Shown here piece by piece: positions 24,807-33,409 of a DNA stretch of 64,000 nt; position 1 is the first letter of the stretch; each line of letters opens with the position of its first letter. Both the position numbers and the translations under genes were made by a program. The stretch is taken from assembly GCF_003150675.1 (NCBI RefSeq), contig NZ_QGGB01000005.1, positions 372,001 to 436,000 of the forward strand, written 5' to 3'. Origin of the DNA: Rhodohalobacter mucosus. Lineage in GTDB: Bacteria > Bacteroidota > Rhodothermia > Balneolales > Balneolaceae. The notes under the pieces were generated by a model. The model had not been told where the DNA came from. It searched no databases and saw only the letters and a list, made by a program, of their open reading frames with translations.

Positions 24807-25136
24807 ATGTCCAGCGATTTTTACAGGAATGTGTACCGTGTGGTTGCTGAAATTCCGGAAGGTAAAGTAACTACCTACGGTGCCATTGCAACTTGCCTTG
24901 GTGTTGCTTCCGGTGCGCGCATGGTGGGCTACGCGTTGAATCAGCTTATTCACGAAAAATCGGATGAACCTCTTCCCGCACATCGCGTGGTAAACCGCCT
25001 GGGCCAGCTCACGGGGCGTGCGTGGTTTCCGGGTGACACCATGCGCGAACGTCTTGAACAGGAGGGGGTTCGGTTTACAGAGGAGTATACGGTCGACATT
25101 GACAAACACTTTTGGGATCCGGGTCTGAATATCTGA
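24807..25136 (+). CDS. Alkyltransferase-like (ATL) DNA-repair protein with Ala in place of the catalytic Cys
   Basis: A 109-residue protein matching the DNA-binding domain of O6-alkylguanine-DNA alkyltransferases (VYRVVAEIPEGKVTTYGAIA, GARMVGYALNQL). The active-site PCHR is PAHR here (residues 57-60), so it cannot take the alkyl group. ATL proteins normally have PWHR, bind O6-alkylguanine, flip it and recruit nucleotide-excision repair. The Tyr/Arg flipping residues (Y24, R38) appear conserved. It lies between sbtB and queD without close coupling to either. Confidence 0.88.
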   Translation: MSSDFYRNVYRVVAEIPEGKVTTYGAIATCLGVASGARMVGYALNQLIHEKSDEPLPAHRVVNRLGQLTGRAWFPGDTMRERLEQEGVRFTEEYTVDIDKHFWDPGLNI

Positions 25137-25238
25137 TCCCTGAGGATTATTGGTGTTGCCTTCCTATGCCTGATTTGGACATTAATTTTCCGTATCTTTT
25201 AAAGCTATTTCAAATGCTATTTACCTGATAATTATTAC

Positions 25239-25628
25239 ATGGCAACCTGGACGCTACATACTGAATTTAAATTTGACGCTGCCCATTTTATCGAAGGTTA
25301 CGACGGGAAGTGCGGCCGTATGCACGGACATACGTACAAAGTTCACATTGCGGCGAAATCGCACAAGCTTAATCCCTCAAAATACCTGAAATCACCCGAT
25401 ATGGTGTGTGATTTTAAGGAGCTTAAATGGGCTGCTGCCGACGGAAAAAAAGGAGGTTTCGATCACGCGGTGCTCAATGAAACCATTCCCGTTGCGACTA
25501 CGGCTGAACGCATAGCAGAATACATTCACAAAGAAACCAAAAAGAGAATACCGGCTGACATCGACCTGCGTGTAACCGTATGGGAAACGGAGAGCAGCTG
25601 GGTAGAATATACGGATCAGGATGTATAG
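25239..25628 (+). CDS. queD: 6-carboxy-5,6,7,8-tetrahydropterin synthase
   Basis: A 129-residue T-fold enzyme. The zinc ligands are visible: H16 in FDAAHF, then H29 and H31 in RMHGHTYK. The catalytic cysteine region is GKCGRMHGH (C25), with the conserved WETE and the H of FDHAVLNE. It makes 6-carboxytetrahydropterin from dihydroneopterin triphosphate in queuosine synthesis. It overlaps queE by 8 bp, so the two steps are made together. No queC or queF is present in the window. Confidence 0.93.
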   Translation: MATWTLHTEFKFDAAHFIEGYDGKCGRMHGHTYKVHIAAKSHKLNPSKYLKSPDMVCDFKELKWAAADGKKGGFDHAVLNETIPVATTAERIAEYIHKETKKRIPADIDLRVTVWETESSWVEYTDQDV

Positions 25629-26274
25629 CACGGAAGAACAAACCACCAGAACCACCGGTGAAGTGACTGAACTTGATCAGGTGGAATATCCGCTGATGGA
25701 AGACTTTTATACCATCCAGGGGGAAGGCGCCCATACGGGAAGTGCCGCCTATTTTATACGTCTGGCAGGGTGTGACGTAAAGTGCTGGTGGTGTGACGTA
25801 AAAGACAGCTGGGACGAATCGAAACATCCCCGTGTTAAAACGGGCGATATCGTTAAACGCGCCAAAGAGAGCGGCACCCGGCTTGCCGTAATCACGGGTG
25901 GCGAACCGCTTCTTCACAATCTGGAGCCTCTTACAATCCGCCTGCGTCAGGAAGGATTCAGCGTGCATATTGAAACCAGCGGCTCGTCACCGCTTTCAGG
26001 GCATCTCGACTGGATTACGCTTTCACCCAAGCGATTCAAAGAGCCTCTGGATGAAGTCTTTCCGTATGTTGACGAGCTAAAGGTCGTAGTGCTCAAAAAG
26101 AAGGACCTGGAGTGGGCCGAAAAGAATGCGGTAAAATGCCCGAAAGGAACCCGATTGCTTTTACAGCCTGAATGGGAAACGCCGGAGTCGGTAAATTTGA
26201 TTGTAGAGTACGTTAAAAAAAATCCGCGGTGGGGAATCAGCCTGCAGACGCACAAGTTTATGAATGTGCCGTAG
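25621..26274 (+). CDS. queE: 7-carboxy-7-deazaguanine synthase (radical SAM)
   Basis: A 217-residue minimal radical SAM protein. The iron-sulfur cluster motif is C51-x3-C55-x2-C58 (LAGCDVKCWWCDVK), the SAM-binding GGEP is near residue 92, and MEDFYTIQGEGAHTG lies at the N-terminus, as in all QueE enzymes. It converts 6-carboxytetrahydropterin to 7-carboxy-7-deazaguanine. The start codon lies inside queD (8-bp overlap). The queuosine pathway modifies GUN-reading tRNAs. Confidence 0.94.
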   Translation: MYSTEEQTTRTTGEVTELDQVEYPLMEDFYTIQGEGAHTGSAAYFIRLAGCDVKCWWCDVKDSWDESKHPRVKTGDIVKRAKESGTRLAVITGGEPLLHNLEPLTIRLRQEGFSVHIETSGSSPLSGHLDWITLSPKRFKEPLDEVFPYVDELKVVVLKKKDLEWAEKNAVKCPKGTRLLLQPEWETPESVNLIVEYVKKNPRWGISLQTHKFMNVP

Positions 26275-26324
26275 GTACCTGCTGCGGAAAGACCGCATTA
26301 ACCACAGAACATCCTACAGACTTC

Positions 26325-27044
26325 ATGACGTACGAACACTCTTCTGTTTTAATAACCGGTGCCAGCCAGGGCATCGGCCGAAGCATTGCACTTTCATTTG
26401 CAGCTTCAACAGACCGCCCTCTTATACTGCTGGCCCGCAATAAGGAAAATCTTGAAGAGACGGCCGAACTTTGCCGCAAGGCCGGATCCGCCTATACCCA
26501 CATTATTTGCTGTGATGCAACAGACAGGCCATCGGTAATGAGTCTAGACCTCCCGGAAGAGGTTCCGTCTCCCGGACTTATTATCAACAATGCAGGCAGT
26601 TTTCTTTATAAAACCCTGACTCAGACAACCAACGAGGAGTTTCAGCATCAGATCGATGTGAATCTTTTTACGGCCGTCAATACCGTAAACCGCTTCCTGT
26701 CCGAACTTATGGAGCTGGACAGGGCACTTATCATAAACATCTGTTCGGTGGGTTCACTCACGGGGCTGGCCGACAGCGGCGCGTATTCGGCAGCGAAGCA
26801 CGCGGTATTGGGGTACACCCGCTCGCTGCGTGATGAGCTGAAAAATACAAACATCGGGGTAACCGCGATCAACCTGGGTCAAACGCACTCCCCATCCTGG
26901 GATGAATCAACGATGCCGCCAGAAAAGCTGATAAATCCAACCGATGTGGCACAGATCCTGGTTACACTGTCGCACCTCTCACCGCGCACACTGGTCGAAG
27001 AGATCATCATACAGCCGCAACACGGACGTGTTCCTGCAATGTAA
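26325..27044 (+). CDS. Short-chain dehydrogenase/reductase
   Basis: A 239-residue classical SDR. The NAD(P)-binding motif is TGASQGIG (about 11-18), NNAG lies near residue 88, and the catalytic Ser and Y-x-x-x-K (AYSAAKHAVLGYTRSL) are near residue 150. The frame extends upstream to 26229 inside queE, but the ATG at 26325 gives the family's normal N-terminus and a 50-bp gap to queE. The basic, short R-type positions after beta-2 (LLARNKENLEE) suggest NADPH preference. Substrate cannot be told from sequence. It is probably the end of the queDE transcript or a nearby independent one. Confidence 0.88.
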   Translation: MTYEHSSVLITGASQGIGRSIALSFAASTDRPLILLARNKENLEETAELCRKAGSAYTHIICCDATDRPSVMSLDLPEEVPSPGLIINNAGSFLYKTLTQTTNEEFQHQIDVNLFTAVNTVNRFLSELMELDRALIINICSVGSLTGLADSGAYSAAKHAVLGYTRSLRDELKNTNIGVTAINLGQTHSPSWDESTMPPEKLINPTDVAQILVTLSHLSPRTLVEEIIIQPQHGRVPAM

Positions 27045-27191
27045 AACGCTCGCGTCATGTTTAATGGCACATGCTGCAAGCGGCAGGCACCAGGCTTCAC
27101 TCAGGCGCTTATAATTGCAAAATCGCCATTGCATCAGTGCCCGCTCAAACGGTGAATAACTTTTACAAAATCCCGGGGAACAAAGGTGGTG

Positions 27192-27275
27192 ATGAGCCGT
27201 TATAGTGACTGTAATATCTACCCGGATATTACAATGTACCCCGAAAAAGCCAACGTAGAAGAGGAGCCTGGTTGA
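27192..27275 (+). CDS. Candidate 27-residue microprotein ending inside a terminator
   Basis: An ATG preceded by AAAGGTGGTG opens a 27-codon frame (begins MSRYSDCNIYPDITMYPEK, ends EEEPG) with its TGA in the loop of the terminator at 27260-27297. The peptide has one Cys, two YP motifs (IYPDI, MYPEK) and an acidic tail, so it is not low complexity. A good ribosome site, balanced codons and placement right before a terminator all argue for a real short gene. I cannot name a family. It might be a small metal- or protein-binding peptide, or chance. Confidence 0.45.
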   Translation: MSRYSDCNIYPDITMYPEKANVEEEPG

Positions 27276-27297
27276 AAGCCGGGCTTCTCTTTTTTTA
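27260..27297 (+). terminator. Intrinsic terminator
   Basis: A 12-bp stem with G-U pairs (AGAGGAGCCTGG / CCGGGCTTCTCT), a short loop and seven Ts. It ends the SDR/microprotein-side transcript about 215 bp after the SDR stop. In the spacer 27045-27410 the only other candidate is the microprotein frame. Confidence 0.85.
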
Positions 27298-27410
27298 TTT
27301 ACCCTTCTTTCGATAAAAAATCATGACTTAATTGAAGAGTTTTTTCTTCAAACGGGGGTATTCTTAATAGACCTTTATATCCCCACGCAGTAACACCCGG
27401 GGACCCAGCG

Positions 27411-28088
27411 TCAAATCACCTTGATTTCGTGCAGCTGCCCGTCTTTGATCTGCACGGTACGAAAAGGGTGCCGCCTAACCATTTCATAGTCGTGTGTAAC
27501 CATCAGAACGGCCATCCCGCGGTTGTTGATCTGCTTCAGCAGGTCCATAATGGAGCTGCTTGCTTCGGGATCCAGGTTGCCGGTAGGTTCATCGGCCAGA
27601 AGAATCCGCGGTTCGTTTGCCAGGGCCCTGGCAATTACCACGCGCTGCTGTTCACCGCCCGATAGGTCAGCCGGCATCGCATTGCGTTTATGACTGAGAC
27701 CTACCAGCCCCAGAACTTCCATAACGCGGTTTTTGATAAATTTTGGCTTGTGATCGGTTACGCGCAGGGCGAAAGCGACATTTTCATAGACATTCCGATC
27801 GGGGAGAAGCTGAAAGTCCTGGAAAACGATGCCCAGGCGACGGCGAAGATGTGGGATTTTTCTGTCTGATATATTGCTAACCTCAAAATCAGCGACGCGA
27901 ATCATGCCGTTATCGGGTTTTATATCGCTATAAAGAAGTTTCAGGAAAGAGCTTTTCCCCGCTCCGGTTTTACCTATTACATAGCAAAACTCACCAATCT
28001 CGAGTGAAAAATTAATACGGTCGAGCACATGTCTCTGATCATATATCACACTCACATTGTTCAGTTCAATCACAGTATTTTCACTCAT
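27411..28088 (-). CDS. ftsE: FtsE-type ABC transporter ATPase
   Basis: A 225-residue ATPase with Walker [10 protein letters not shown] (about 38-46), Q-loop [18 protein letters not shown], signature LSGGEQQR (about 143) and Walker [14 protein letters not shown] (about 163). The H-loop is MVTHDYE. The pattern [12 protein letters not shown] is typical of FtsE, which works with FtsX at the divisome to activate cell-wall hydrolases. It overlaps the methyltransferase gene by 4 bp. FtsX is not adjacent, as often in Bacteroidota. Confidence 0.88.
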   Translation of the reverse strand: MSENTVIELNNVSVIYDQRHVLDRINFSLEIGEFCYVIGKTGAGKSSFLKLLYSDIKPDNGMIRVADFEVSNISDRKIPHLRRRLGIVFQDFQLLPDRNVYENVAFALRVTDHKPKFIKNRVMEVLGLVGLSHKRNAMPADLSGGEQQRVVIARALANEPRILLADEPTGNLDPEASSSIMDLLKQINNRGMAVLMVTHDYEMVRRHPFRTVQIKDGQLHEIKVI

Positions 28089-28858
28089 TTCAGCACCATG
28101 GTTATTCGCAAACTGCGGGAATGCGCGGGTTTCAGCTCGAAGCCGTCGTAGGCCATCACTATTTTAAAATCCGTTTTTTTGATCATTGTTTCAATTTCGC
28201 GCTGTGTATAGATTTTTTGACGGTGCTCTTCCTGAAAAGTTTGCAGGGTTTTTTTGGTGTGAGGATCGGTTTGCTCTATGATGAAGCAATTGGTGTGGAT
28301 GCCGGCATCTTCGTCGTACCTGCTTGTGCGGCGGTATCGATAATTCCGGTTTACCACTTTCTCCTCATGGTTCAGAAAGTGAATGGCTTTGCGTGAATTT
28401 CGCGGAGTGGTAAAATCATAGATGAAGATTCCGTCCGGTTTGAGCACATCCCTGACCTGCCGGTGAAGTTCTAGGATCTCCTCTTCGGTATGCAGATAGT
28501 TGAGGCTGTCGAAAACCATATACACCACATCGAACGTCTTCTCAAACTGCAGGTCCAGAAAATTCATGGTTCTGAACTCGATATCCGATTTCATTCTCTC
28601 TGCTTTCTGCTGAGCCACTCGGATCATTTCCGGAGAGGCATCGGTGGCAGTGATGGTGTAGCAGTCGAGCTCTTCGAGCGACAACGCCATGGTACCCGTA
28701 CCACAGGCCAGCTCCAGAATATCAACCGATTCCGGATTGTGTTCTACAATGATGTCGTCGATGTAGTCCGTCCAGGTTTCATAATCCACATCACCCATAA
28801 CATCATCGTAGATCTCCGCAAGTACGGAGTAATTTTCTTCTTGCGGAGATTTATCCAT
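28085..28858 (-). CDS. Class I SAM-dependent methyltransferase
   Basis: A roughly 257-residue Rossmann-fold methyltransferase. Motif I is VDILELACGTGTMAL (about 44-58), followed by ITATDASPEMI, FDVVYMVFDSLNYL and a C-terminal small-molecule type beta-sheet. The N-terminus YSVLAEIYDDVMGDVDYETW is shared with many small-molecule methyltransferases. The acceptor is unknown. It overlaps pdxA upstream by 8-11 bp and ftsE downstream by 4 bp, so it is the middle of a tightly coupled operon. Two adjacent ATGs exist; the second (28858) is used here. Confidence 0.88.
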   Translation of the reverse strand: MDKSPQEENYSVLAEIYDDVMGDVDYETWTDYIDDIIVEHNPESVDILELACGTGTMALSLEELDCYTITATDASPEMIRVAQQKAERMKSDIEFRTMNFLDLQFEKTFDVVYMVFDSLNYLHTEEEILELHRQVRDVLKPDGIFIYDFTTPRNSRKAIHFLNHEEKVVNRNYRYRRTSRYDEDAGIHTNCFIIEQTDPHTKKTLQTFQEEHRQKIYTQREIETMIKKTDFKIVMAYDGFELKPAHSRSLRITMVLK

Positions 28859-29861
28859 CATTCGTTTTCACCGCTTTTTTTCTGTTGCGAACCATATCTG
28901 AGGCCAGGCGGAATGCTTCACTGAACGATCGCGCATCGGCACGATTTTCCCCCGCCAGTCCGAAAGCTGTGCCGTGATCGGGTGAGGTTCGTATAAAGGG
29001 AAGGCCTGCGGTAAAATTCACCCCGCTCCCGAAACTCAGGGCTTTGAAGGGCACCAGGCCCTGATCATGGTACATCGCAAGAATTCCGTCATATTTTTTC
29101 TGCAGACCGCTTCCGAAGAAACCGTCGGCGGGAAGTGGTCCGTCCGCTTCAATTCCTGACTCTTCAGCCCGTGCCAGGGCCGGGGTTATGATTTCGATCT
29201 CTTCGGTTCCCAGCACGCCGCCGTCGCCCGCATGCGGATTCAGGCCGAATACTGCAATCCGGGGTTTGTTAATCCCAAAATCCCGCATCAGGCTCAGATG
29301 AAGAGTCTCCAGTTTGTTGAGAATCAGTTCGGGAGTGATCTCTGCGGATACATTTTGAAGGGGTATGTGCCCGGTAACCAGGCCCACTCGCAGGTTTCCG
29401 GATGCCAGGATCATCATAAACTGCCGGGTGTCCGCTTTTTCCGCCAGAAACTCTGTATGGCCGGGAACCGTGTAGCCTGCCTTGTGAATGGCCTCTTTGG
29501 ATATCGGAGCCGTTACGAGTGCATCCGCATCGCCTGAAAGACATGCATCAATTCCGTATTCCACTGCTTTCATGGCGGCACGCCCGGCACTTTCTGAAAT
29601 GGTTCCGGGCGACAGCGTAATATCACCGTCATCACAGCACTGCAGAAGATTCAGCGAACCATGTTGTGCCCGGTCGAGTGAATCTATAACATTCAGGCCG
29701 GGTGCCATATCAAGTGTATTGGCATAGTAGCTGAATACATCCGGATGCCCCAATATCACAACCGCTTCACCGGAAGGGAATGAAGATGAAAATGATTTTA
29801 ATATCACTTCAGGGCCTATTCCGTTATAATCGCCCATGCTGATCACAATTTTCTCACTCAT
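28851..29861 (-). CDS. pdxA: 4-hydroxythreonine-4-phosphate dehydrogenase
   Basis: A 336-residue PdxA. Landmarks are the N-terminal GDYNGIGPEVILK, metal-site histidines in PGHTEFLAE (about 137), GLNPHAGDGGVLG (about 205) and YHDQGLVPFKAL (about 264), and the C-terminal TSPDHGTAFGLAG. It oxidises 4-phosphohydroxy-L-threonine with NAD in the DXP-independent-of-salvage route to pyridoxal phosphate. It overlaps the methyltransferase gene and lies 76 bp downstream of the GWxTD gene. Confidence 0.95.
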   Translation of the reverse strand: MSEKIVISMGDYNGIGPEVILKSFSSSFPSGEAVVILGHPDVFSYYANTLDMAPGLNVIDSLDRAQHGSLNLLQCCDDGDITLSPGTISESAGRAAMKAVEYGIDACLSGDADALVTAPISKEAIHKAGYTVPGHTEFLAEKADTRQFMMILASGNLRVGLVTGHIPLQNVSAEITPELILNKLETLHLSLMRDFGINKPRIAVFGLNPHAGDGGVLGTEEIEIITPALARAEESGIEADGPLPADGFFGSGLQKKYDGILAMYHDQGLVPFKALSFGSGVNFTAGLPFIRTSPDHGTAFGLAGENRADARSFSEAFRLASDMVRNRKKAVKTNDG

Positions 29862-29937
29862 GGGCTGAAAATAGGAAACTGACCGGGACCCTGAAAGATT
29901 TTATCGGCTTGTGAGAGATCTGGTTTGGGCATAGAAG

Positions 29938-31341
29938 TTATGACTCGGAAATGAGTTTGAAGTCACCAAATCCGCTGGTTGCTTCGAAGATAAGTGTACG
30001 GTTGGGATAGGTCCAGATCTCCCGGGCAGGGCTGTCGGTTGGCAGCCTGCGCTCGATGTTATCCGGTGGACCCAGAAGGATGTATGCTCTTCCCTGATCC
30101 GTTTCATAACCCGGGGTTTGCATGGATGAGAAGTTACGATATGCATAATCAATTCGGCTGTAATACTCTGTCATCAGCTCATTGAATTCGGTATCGGGCG
30201 TGGGATCGCGCTGTTCCCAGAACTCCCGGAATTTCTGCTCCCGTTCCGCTGTTGAGCCGGTGTTTAGCGATTGGATGGTACTTTCGTCCGCGATGTAGCT
30301 TAGCTGATCAATAGCGACATCCAGATTATAGAGGCTTACAGGCATATCAATCCATCTTGATGAGATGTCACGCTGAGCTAACGGTTCATCCTGTCCGTCA
30401 GCGACCAGCTGCACACGGTAGGCTGCGTTTTCAAATTCAGAATTGGGAACGGATATCGCCGCATAGGCAAAGCCATTTTCACTCTCCGTTTTTTTAAGCG
30501 TAAAACCGACCGGACCTTCCTTGCCGGGTGTGGCAGATTCAAATACGGCATGAAACATATTGTCAGCGGTTACGGAGAATTCGAACACAGGATCTTCTTC
30601 AGTCCGATCCTCATTGCCGGGCAGTCTTTTTAAAATCTGAAGGGTGTAGCTGCCATCCGTTACATCTGCTGACGAAGGAAAACGGATCAACAGTTCATAA
30701 TCCTGCCCGTAGAGTACGTTGTTCCCATAATTCATCAGTGTACCGGTAAATGACTCCTCATCTGCCGTTGTTGAGGATGCCAGAATAATCGATCCCTTTT
30801 CTGTTTCAGCCTTTGCAGGCACATTCAGATTGCGGCGCCTCGACGGTAAGTCTCTGTTCGAATCGCCTCTGCCCAATTGAAGCTCATAGTGGTACTTTCC
30901 TTCCTTCATCTCATGCCACATCAGCCCTTCCACATGATCGAACCTCGATGTAGTTTCCTCAAATGAATTTACCCACACGGTATCACTCCAGAAGTCACGG
31001 AATACGGAGACCGCTGTACGGTTTTGACGTCCCGATTCAGACACATTGCCCTCGAAAAACTCAATTCCCATTCGAACCGGAGAGTAGTACTCTGTTTCTT
31101 CAGACGGTGTTTCCATGTCCGAATCTGTCCGTAGAAACGGCAGGAAATCGTAATCCAGCCGGAAAAAAACCAGTGCTGCCGAGGTAGAGTCAGAGATGGG
31201 TATTAGAGCCTCATCAATGTAGGTGGACGGCTGTTCCGATCGCTGGAGAAGAGACTCGTAGGTGGTTCTGCGCTGTGCATCAGCATCAGACAGAGAAAGA
31301 ACAATGGAAAAAAGTATAAGAAATGGGATAGTTTTCAGCAT
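29938..31341 (-). CDS. GWxTD domain-containing secreted protein
   Basis: A 467-residue exported protein (signal peptide about residues 1-22, ending SDADAQ). A large beta-rich region is followed by the C-terminal GWxTD-type domain (about 380-467), with FREFWEQRDPTPDTEFNEL, YRIDYAYRNF-like and GRAYILLGPPDNIERR stretches. The GW of the name is not visible in its usual position. The domain is restricted to Bacteroidota and related phyla, and its function is unknown. It is usually periplasmic or outer-membrane associated. It probably heads the operon with pdxA, the methyltransferase and ftsE. Confidence 0.85.
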   Translation of the reverse strand: MLKTIPFLILFSIVLSLSDADAQRRTTYESLLQRSEQPSTYIDEALIPISDSTSAALVFFRLDYDFLPFLRTDSDMETPSEETEYYSPVRMGIEFFEGNVSESGRQNRTAVSVFRDFWSDTVWVNSFEETTSRFDHVEGLMWHEMKEGKYHYELQLGRGDSNRDLPSRRRNLNVPAKAETEKGSIILASSTTADEESFTGTLMNYGNNVLYGQDYELLIRFPSSADVTDGSYTLQILKRLPGNEDRTEEDPVFEFSVTADNMFHAVFESATPGKEGPVGFTLKKTESENGFAYAAISVPNSEFENAAYRVQLVADGQDEPLAQRDISSRWIDMPVSLYNLDVAIDQLSYIADESTIQSLNTGSTAEREQKFREFWEQRDPTPDTEFNELMTEYYSRIDYAYRNFSSMQTPGYETDQGRAYILLGPPDNIERRLPTDSPAREIWTYPNRTLIFEATSGFGDFKLISES

Positions 31342-31462
31342 GTTGTTGGGCTTGTGCAGAGCCGGTTTGCCGCTGCAATTGGTTATTATTCACTCATGGA
31401 ACGTGAACGATACAATCGGTATTATCAGTCCAGATAAATTTACCTCAAATTAAACAGATGTC

Positions 31463-33073
31463 ATGAAAGATAATTCGTTGAACGATTTTATGGAGCAATT
31501 GAGGATCGGAGAGCAGAAAATCAGGAAAGGCGGGGGTGAAAAACGTATTGAGAAGGAGCATAAAAAAGGGAAAATGACCGCCCGTGAGCGAATCAACTTT
31601 TTGATCGACGAGGATTCTGATTTTCTGGAGCTTGGCCTCTGGGCCGCACACGGCATGTACGAACAGGAGGGCGGGTGTCCGTCAGCCGGGGTTGTGATCG
31701 GCACCGCAAAGGTGAGCGGACGCACCTGTATGCTGGTTGCAAACGATGCCACCGTGAAAGCGGGAGCGTGGTTTCCGATGACCGCCAAGAAGAACCTGAG
31801 AGCGCAGGAAATTGCCATTGAAAATCATCTCCCCATTATATACCTGGTTGATTCGGCAGGTGTCTATCTGCCGATGCAGGACGAAATCTTTCCCGATAAA
31901 GAGCATTTCGGGCGCATTTTCCGCAACAATGCGGTGATCAGCGCCAAGGGCATACCACAGATCGCGGCCATTATGGGCAGCTGCGTGGCCGGGGGAGCCT
32001 ATCTTCCTATTATGAGTGATGAAGCCCTGATTGTGGACGGGACGGGCAGCGTATTCCTTGCAGGCAGCTATCTCGTAAAAGCAGCCATCGGAGAAAATGT
32101 GGACAATGAAACCCTGGGTGGTGCCACCACGCATACGGAGATCAGCGGCGTCACGGACTACAAAATGAAAGACGATACGGAGTGCCTGCTCACAATTCGT
32201 GACCTGGTGGGCAAGCTGGGGCCGTACAAAAAAGCCGGTTTCAATCGCACGGAGCCTGTTCAGCCTGAATTTTCGACTGATGAAATGATGAATGAGATGC
32301 CTGCGGACCGTACCAAGCCTTACGACATGATGCAGGTGCTGAAAGGGATCATCGATGCGGAATCATTTACGGAGTTCAAGAAAGGGTACGGGCAGACGCT
32401 GATCACAGGCTATGCACGTATTGACGGATGGAGTATTGGCATTGTAGCCAATCAGAGGAAAATTGTGAAGAGCAAGTCGGGCGAGATGCAGATCGGCGGG
32501 GTGATCTACTCCGACAGCGCCGACAAGGCAGCCCGCTTCATTATGAACTGCAATCAGAAAAAGATTCCAATTTTGTTTCTGCAGGATGTAACGGGTTTTA
32601 TGATAGGCAAGCGAAGCGAGCACGGCGGTATCATAAAAGATGGTGCCAAAATGGTGAATGCGGTGGCCAATTCCACAGTACCAAAGATCACGGTGATTGT
32701 CGGGAACAGCTACGGGGCCGGAAACTATGCGATGTGCGGGAAGGCATATGATCCGCGGTTTATCTATGCATGGCCCACCGCACAGATTGCCGTAATGGGT
32801 GGAACGCAGGCGGCAAAGGTGCTTACGCAGATACAGGTTTCGGCCATGGAGAAGAAAGGCAAAGAGCTGAGCGATGATGACAAGGCGGCCATACTGGAAA
32901 AGATCAAATCACGCTATGACCGGCAAACCGACGTTCGCTATGCTGCCGCGCGGCTCTGGGTGGATGAAATCATACATCCGGGTCATACCCGAAAGCGAAT
33001 CTCGGAGGCTATTCACGCAGCAAACCACAATCCCGAGATCCCTGAATTCAAAACCGGCGTGATCCAGGTATAA
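31463..33073 (+). CDS. Acyl-CoA carboxylase carboxyltransferase (beta) subunit
   Basis: A 536-residue carboxyltransferase of the propionyl-/methylcrotonyl-CoA carboxylase type. It has two crotonase-like halves. Oxyanion-hole glycines lie in AAIMGSCVAGGAYLPIMSD (N half, about 170) and IVGNSYGAGNYAMCG (C half, about 415). The latter accepts carboxybiotin; PEHGG-like GKRSEHGGIIKDG lies near residue 385. The GGCPSAGVVIG and GTGSVFLAGSYLVKAA patterns favour the methylcrotonyl-CoA type used in leucine breakdown, but I cannot exclude another acyl-CoA. The biotin-bearing alpha subunit is not in the window. Confidence 0.9.
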   Translation: MKDNSLNDFMEQLRIGEQKIRKGGGEKRIEKEHKKGKMTARERINFLIDEDSDFLELGLWAAHGMYEQEGGCPSAGVVIGTAKVSGRTCMLVANDATVKAGAWFPMTAKKNLRAQEIAIENHLPIIYLVDSAGVYLPMQDEIFPDKEHFGRIFRNNAVISAKGIPQIAAIMGSCVAGGAYLPIMSDEALIVDGTGSVFLAGSYLVKAAIGENVDNETLGGATTHTEISGVTDYKMKDDTECLLTIRDLVGKLGPYKKAGFNRTEPVQPEFSTDEMMNEMPADRTKPYDMMQVLKGIIDAESFTEFKKGYGQTLITGYARIDGWSIGIVANQRKIVKSKSGEMQIGGVIYSDSADKAARFIMNCNQKKIPILFLQDVTGFMIGKRSEHGGIIKDGAKMVNAVANSTVPKITVIVGNSYGAGNYAMCGKAYDPRFIYAWPTAQIAVMGGTQAAKVLTQIQVSAMEKKGKELSDDDKAAILEKIKSRYDRQTDVRYAAARLWVDEIIHPGHTRKRISEAIHAANHNPEIPEFKTGVIQV

Positions 33074-33075
33074 TG

Positions 33076-33104
33076 TTTTACCGCTGAGACGCTAAGGCCG
33101 CGGA
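33076..33104. repeat. Inverted repeat, left arm (ACCGCTGAGACGC type)
   Basis: The sequence ACCGCTGAGACGCTAAGG continuing to CCGCGGAG is the left arm of an imperfect inverted repeat. Its right arm is 33261-33292, about 155 bp away. It starts 3 bp after the carboxylase stop codon. The same CCTCTGCGGTGA word recurs in the tandem array at 34130-34606. Confidence 0.75.
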
Positions 33105-33260
33105 GTGTTTATTAGGGTCACAATATCCGGTTTTGGGGACCTTTAACGTGTTCCGTGCCTCCGTTGCAAAACTGTTCCGCCCTCAACTGTATTAAGGATC
33201 TCCAAAGCCTCGGAATATTCAAATGAGTCTCTATGTTCGTTTAAGGTGGAATATAAATAA

Positions 33261-33292
33261 CTCCGCGGCCTTTGCGCCTCTGCGGTGAACCC
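33261..33292. repeat. Inverted repeat, right arm (CCTCTGCGGTGA type)
   Basis: Reads CTCCGCGGCCTTTGCGCCTC, then TGCGGTGAA. Reverse-complemented it matches the left arm at most positions. The 336-bp spacer 33074-33409 between the carboxylase and the response regulator holds this inverted pair and no gene. Confidence 0.75.
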
Positions 33293-33409
33293 CTTTCTAT
33301 AAAAACAGATAGTTGAAATTCATTTTTGTTTCTTTACTTTATAGATGCAGCGGAATTTGTGTGACTCCGCTCTCTAATTCTCAGTTCCTCAAATCAAACA
33401 GATGGACCC

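Noticed and set aside
25137-25238. preQ1 riboswitch upstream of queD
   Set aside because: The 100-bp leader lacks a recognisable short pseudoknot-type aptamer.
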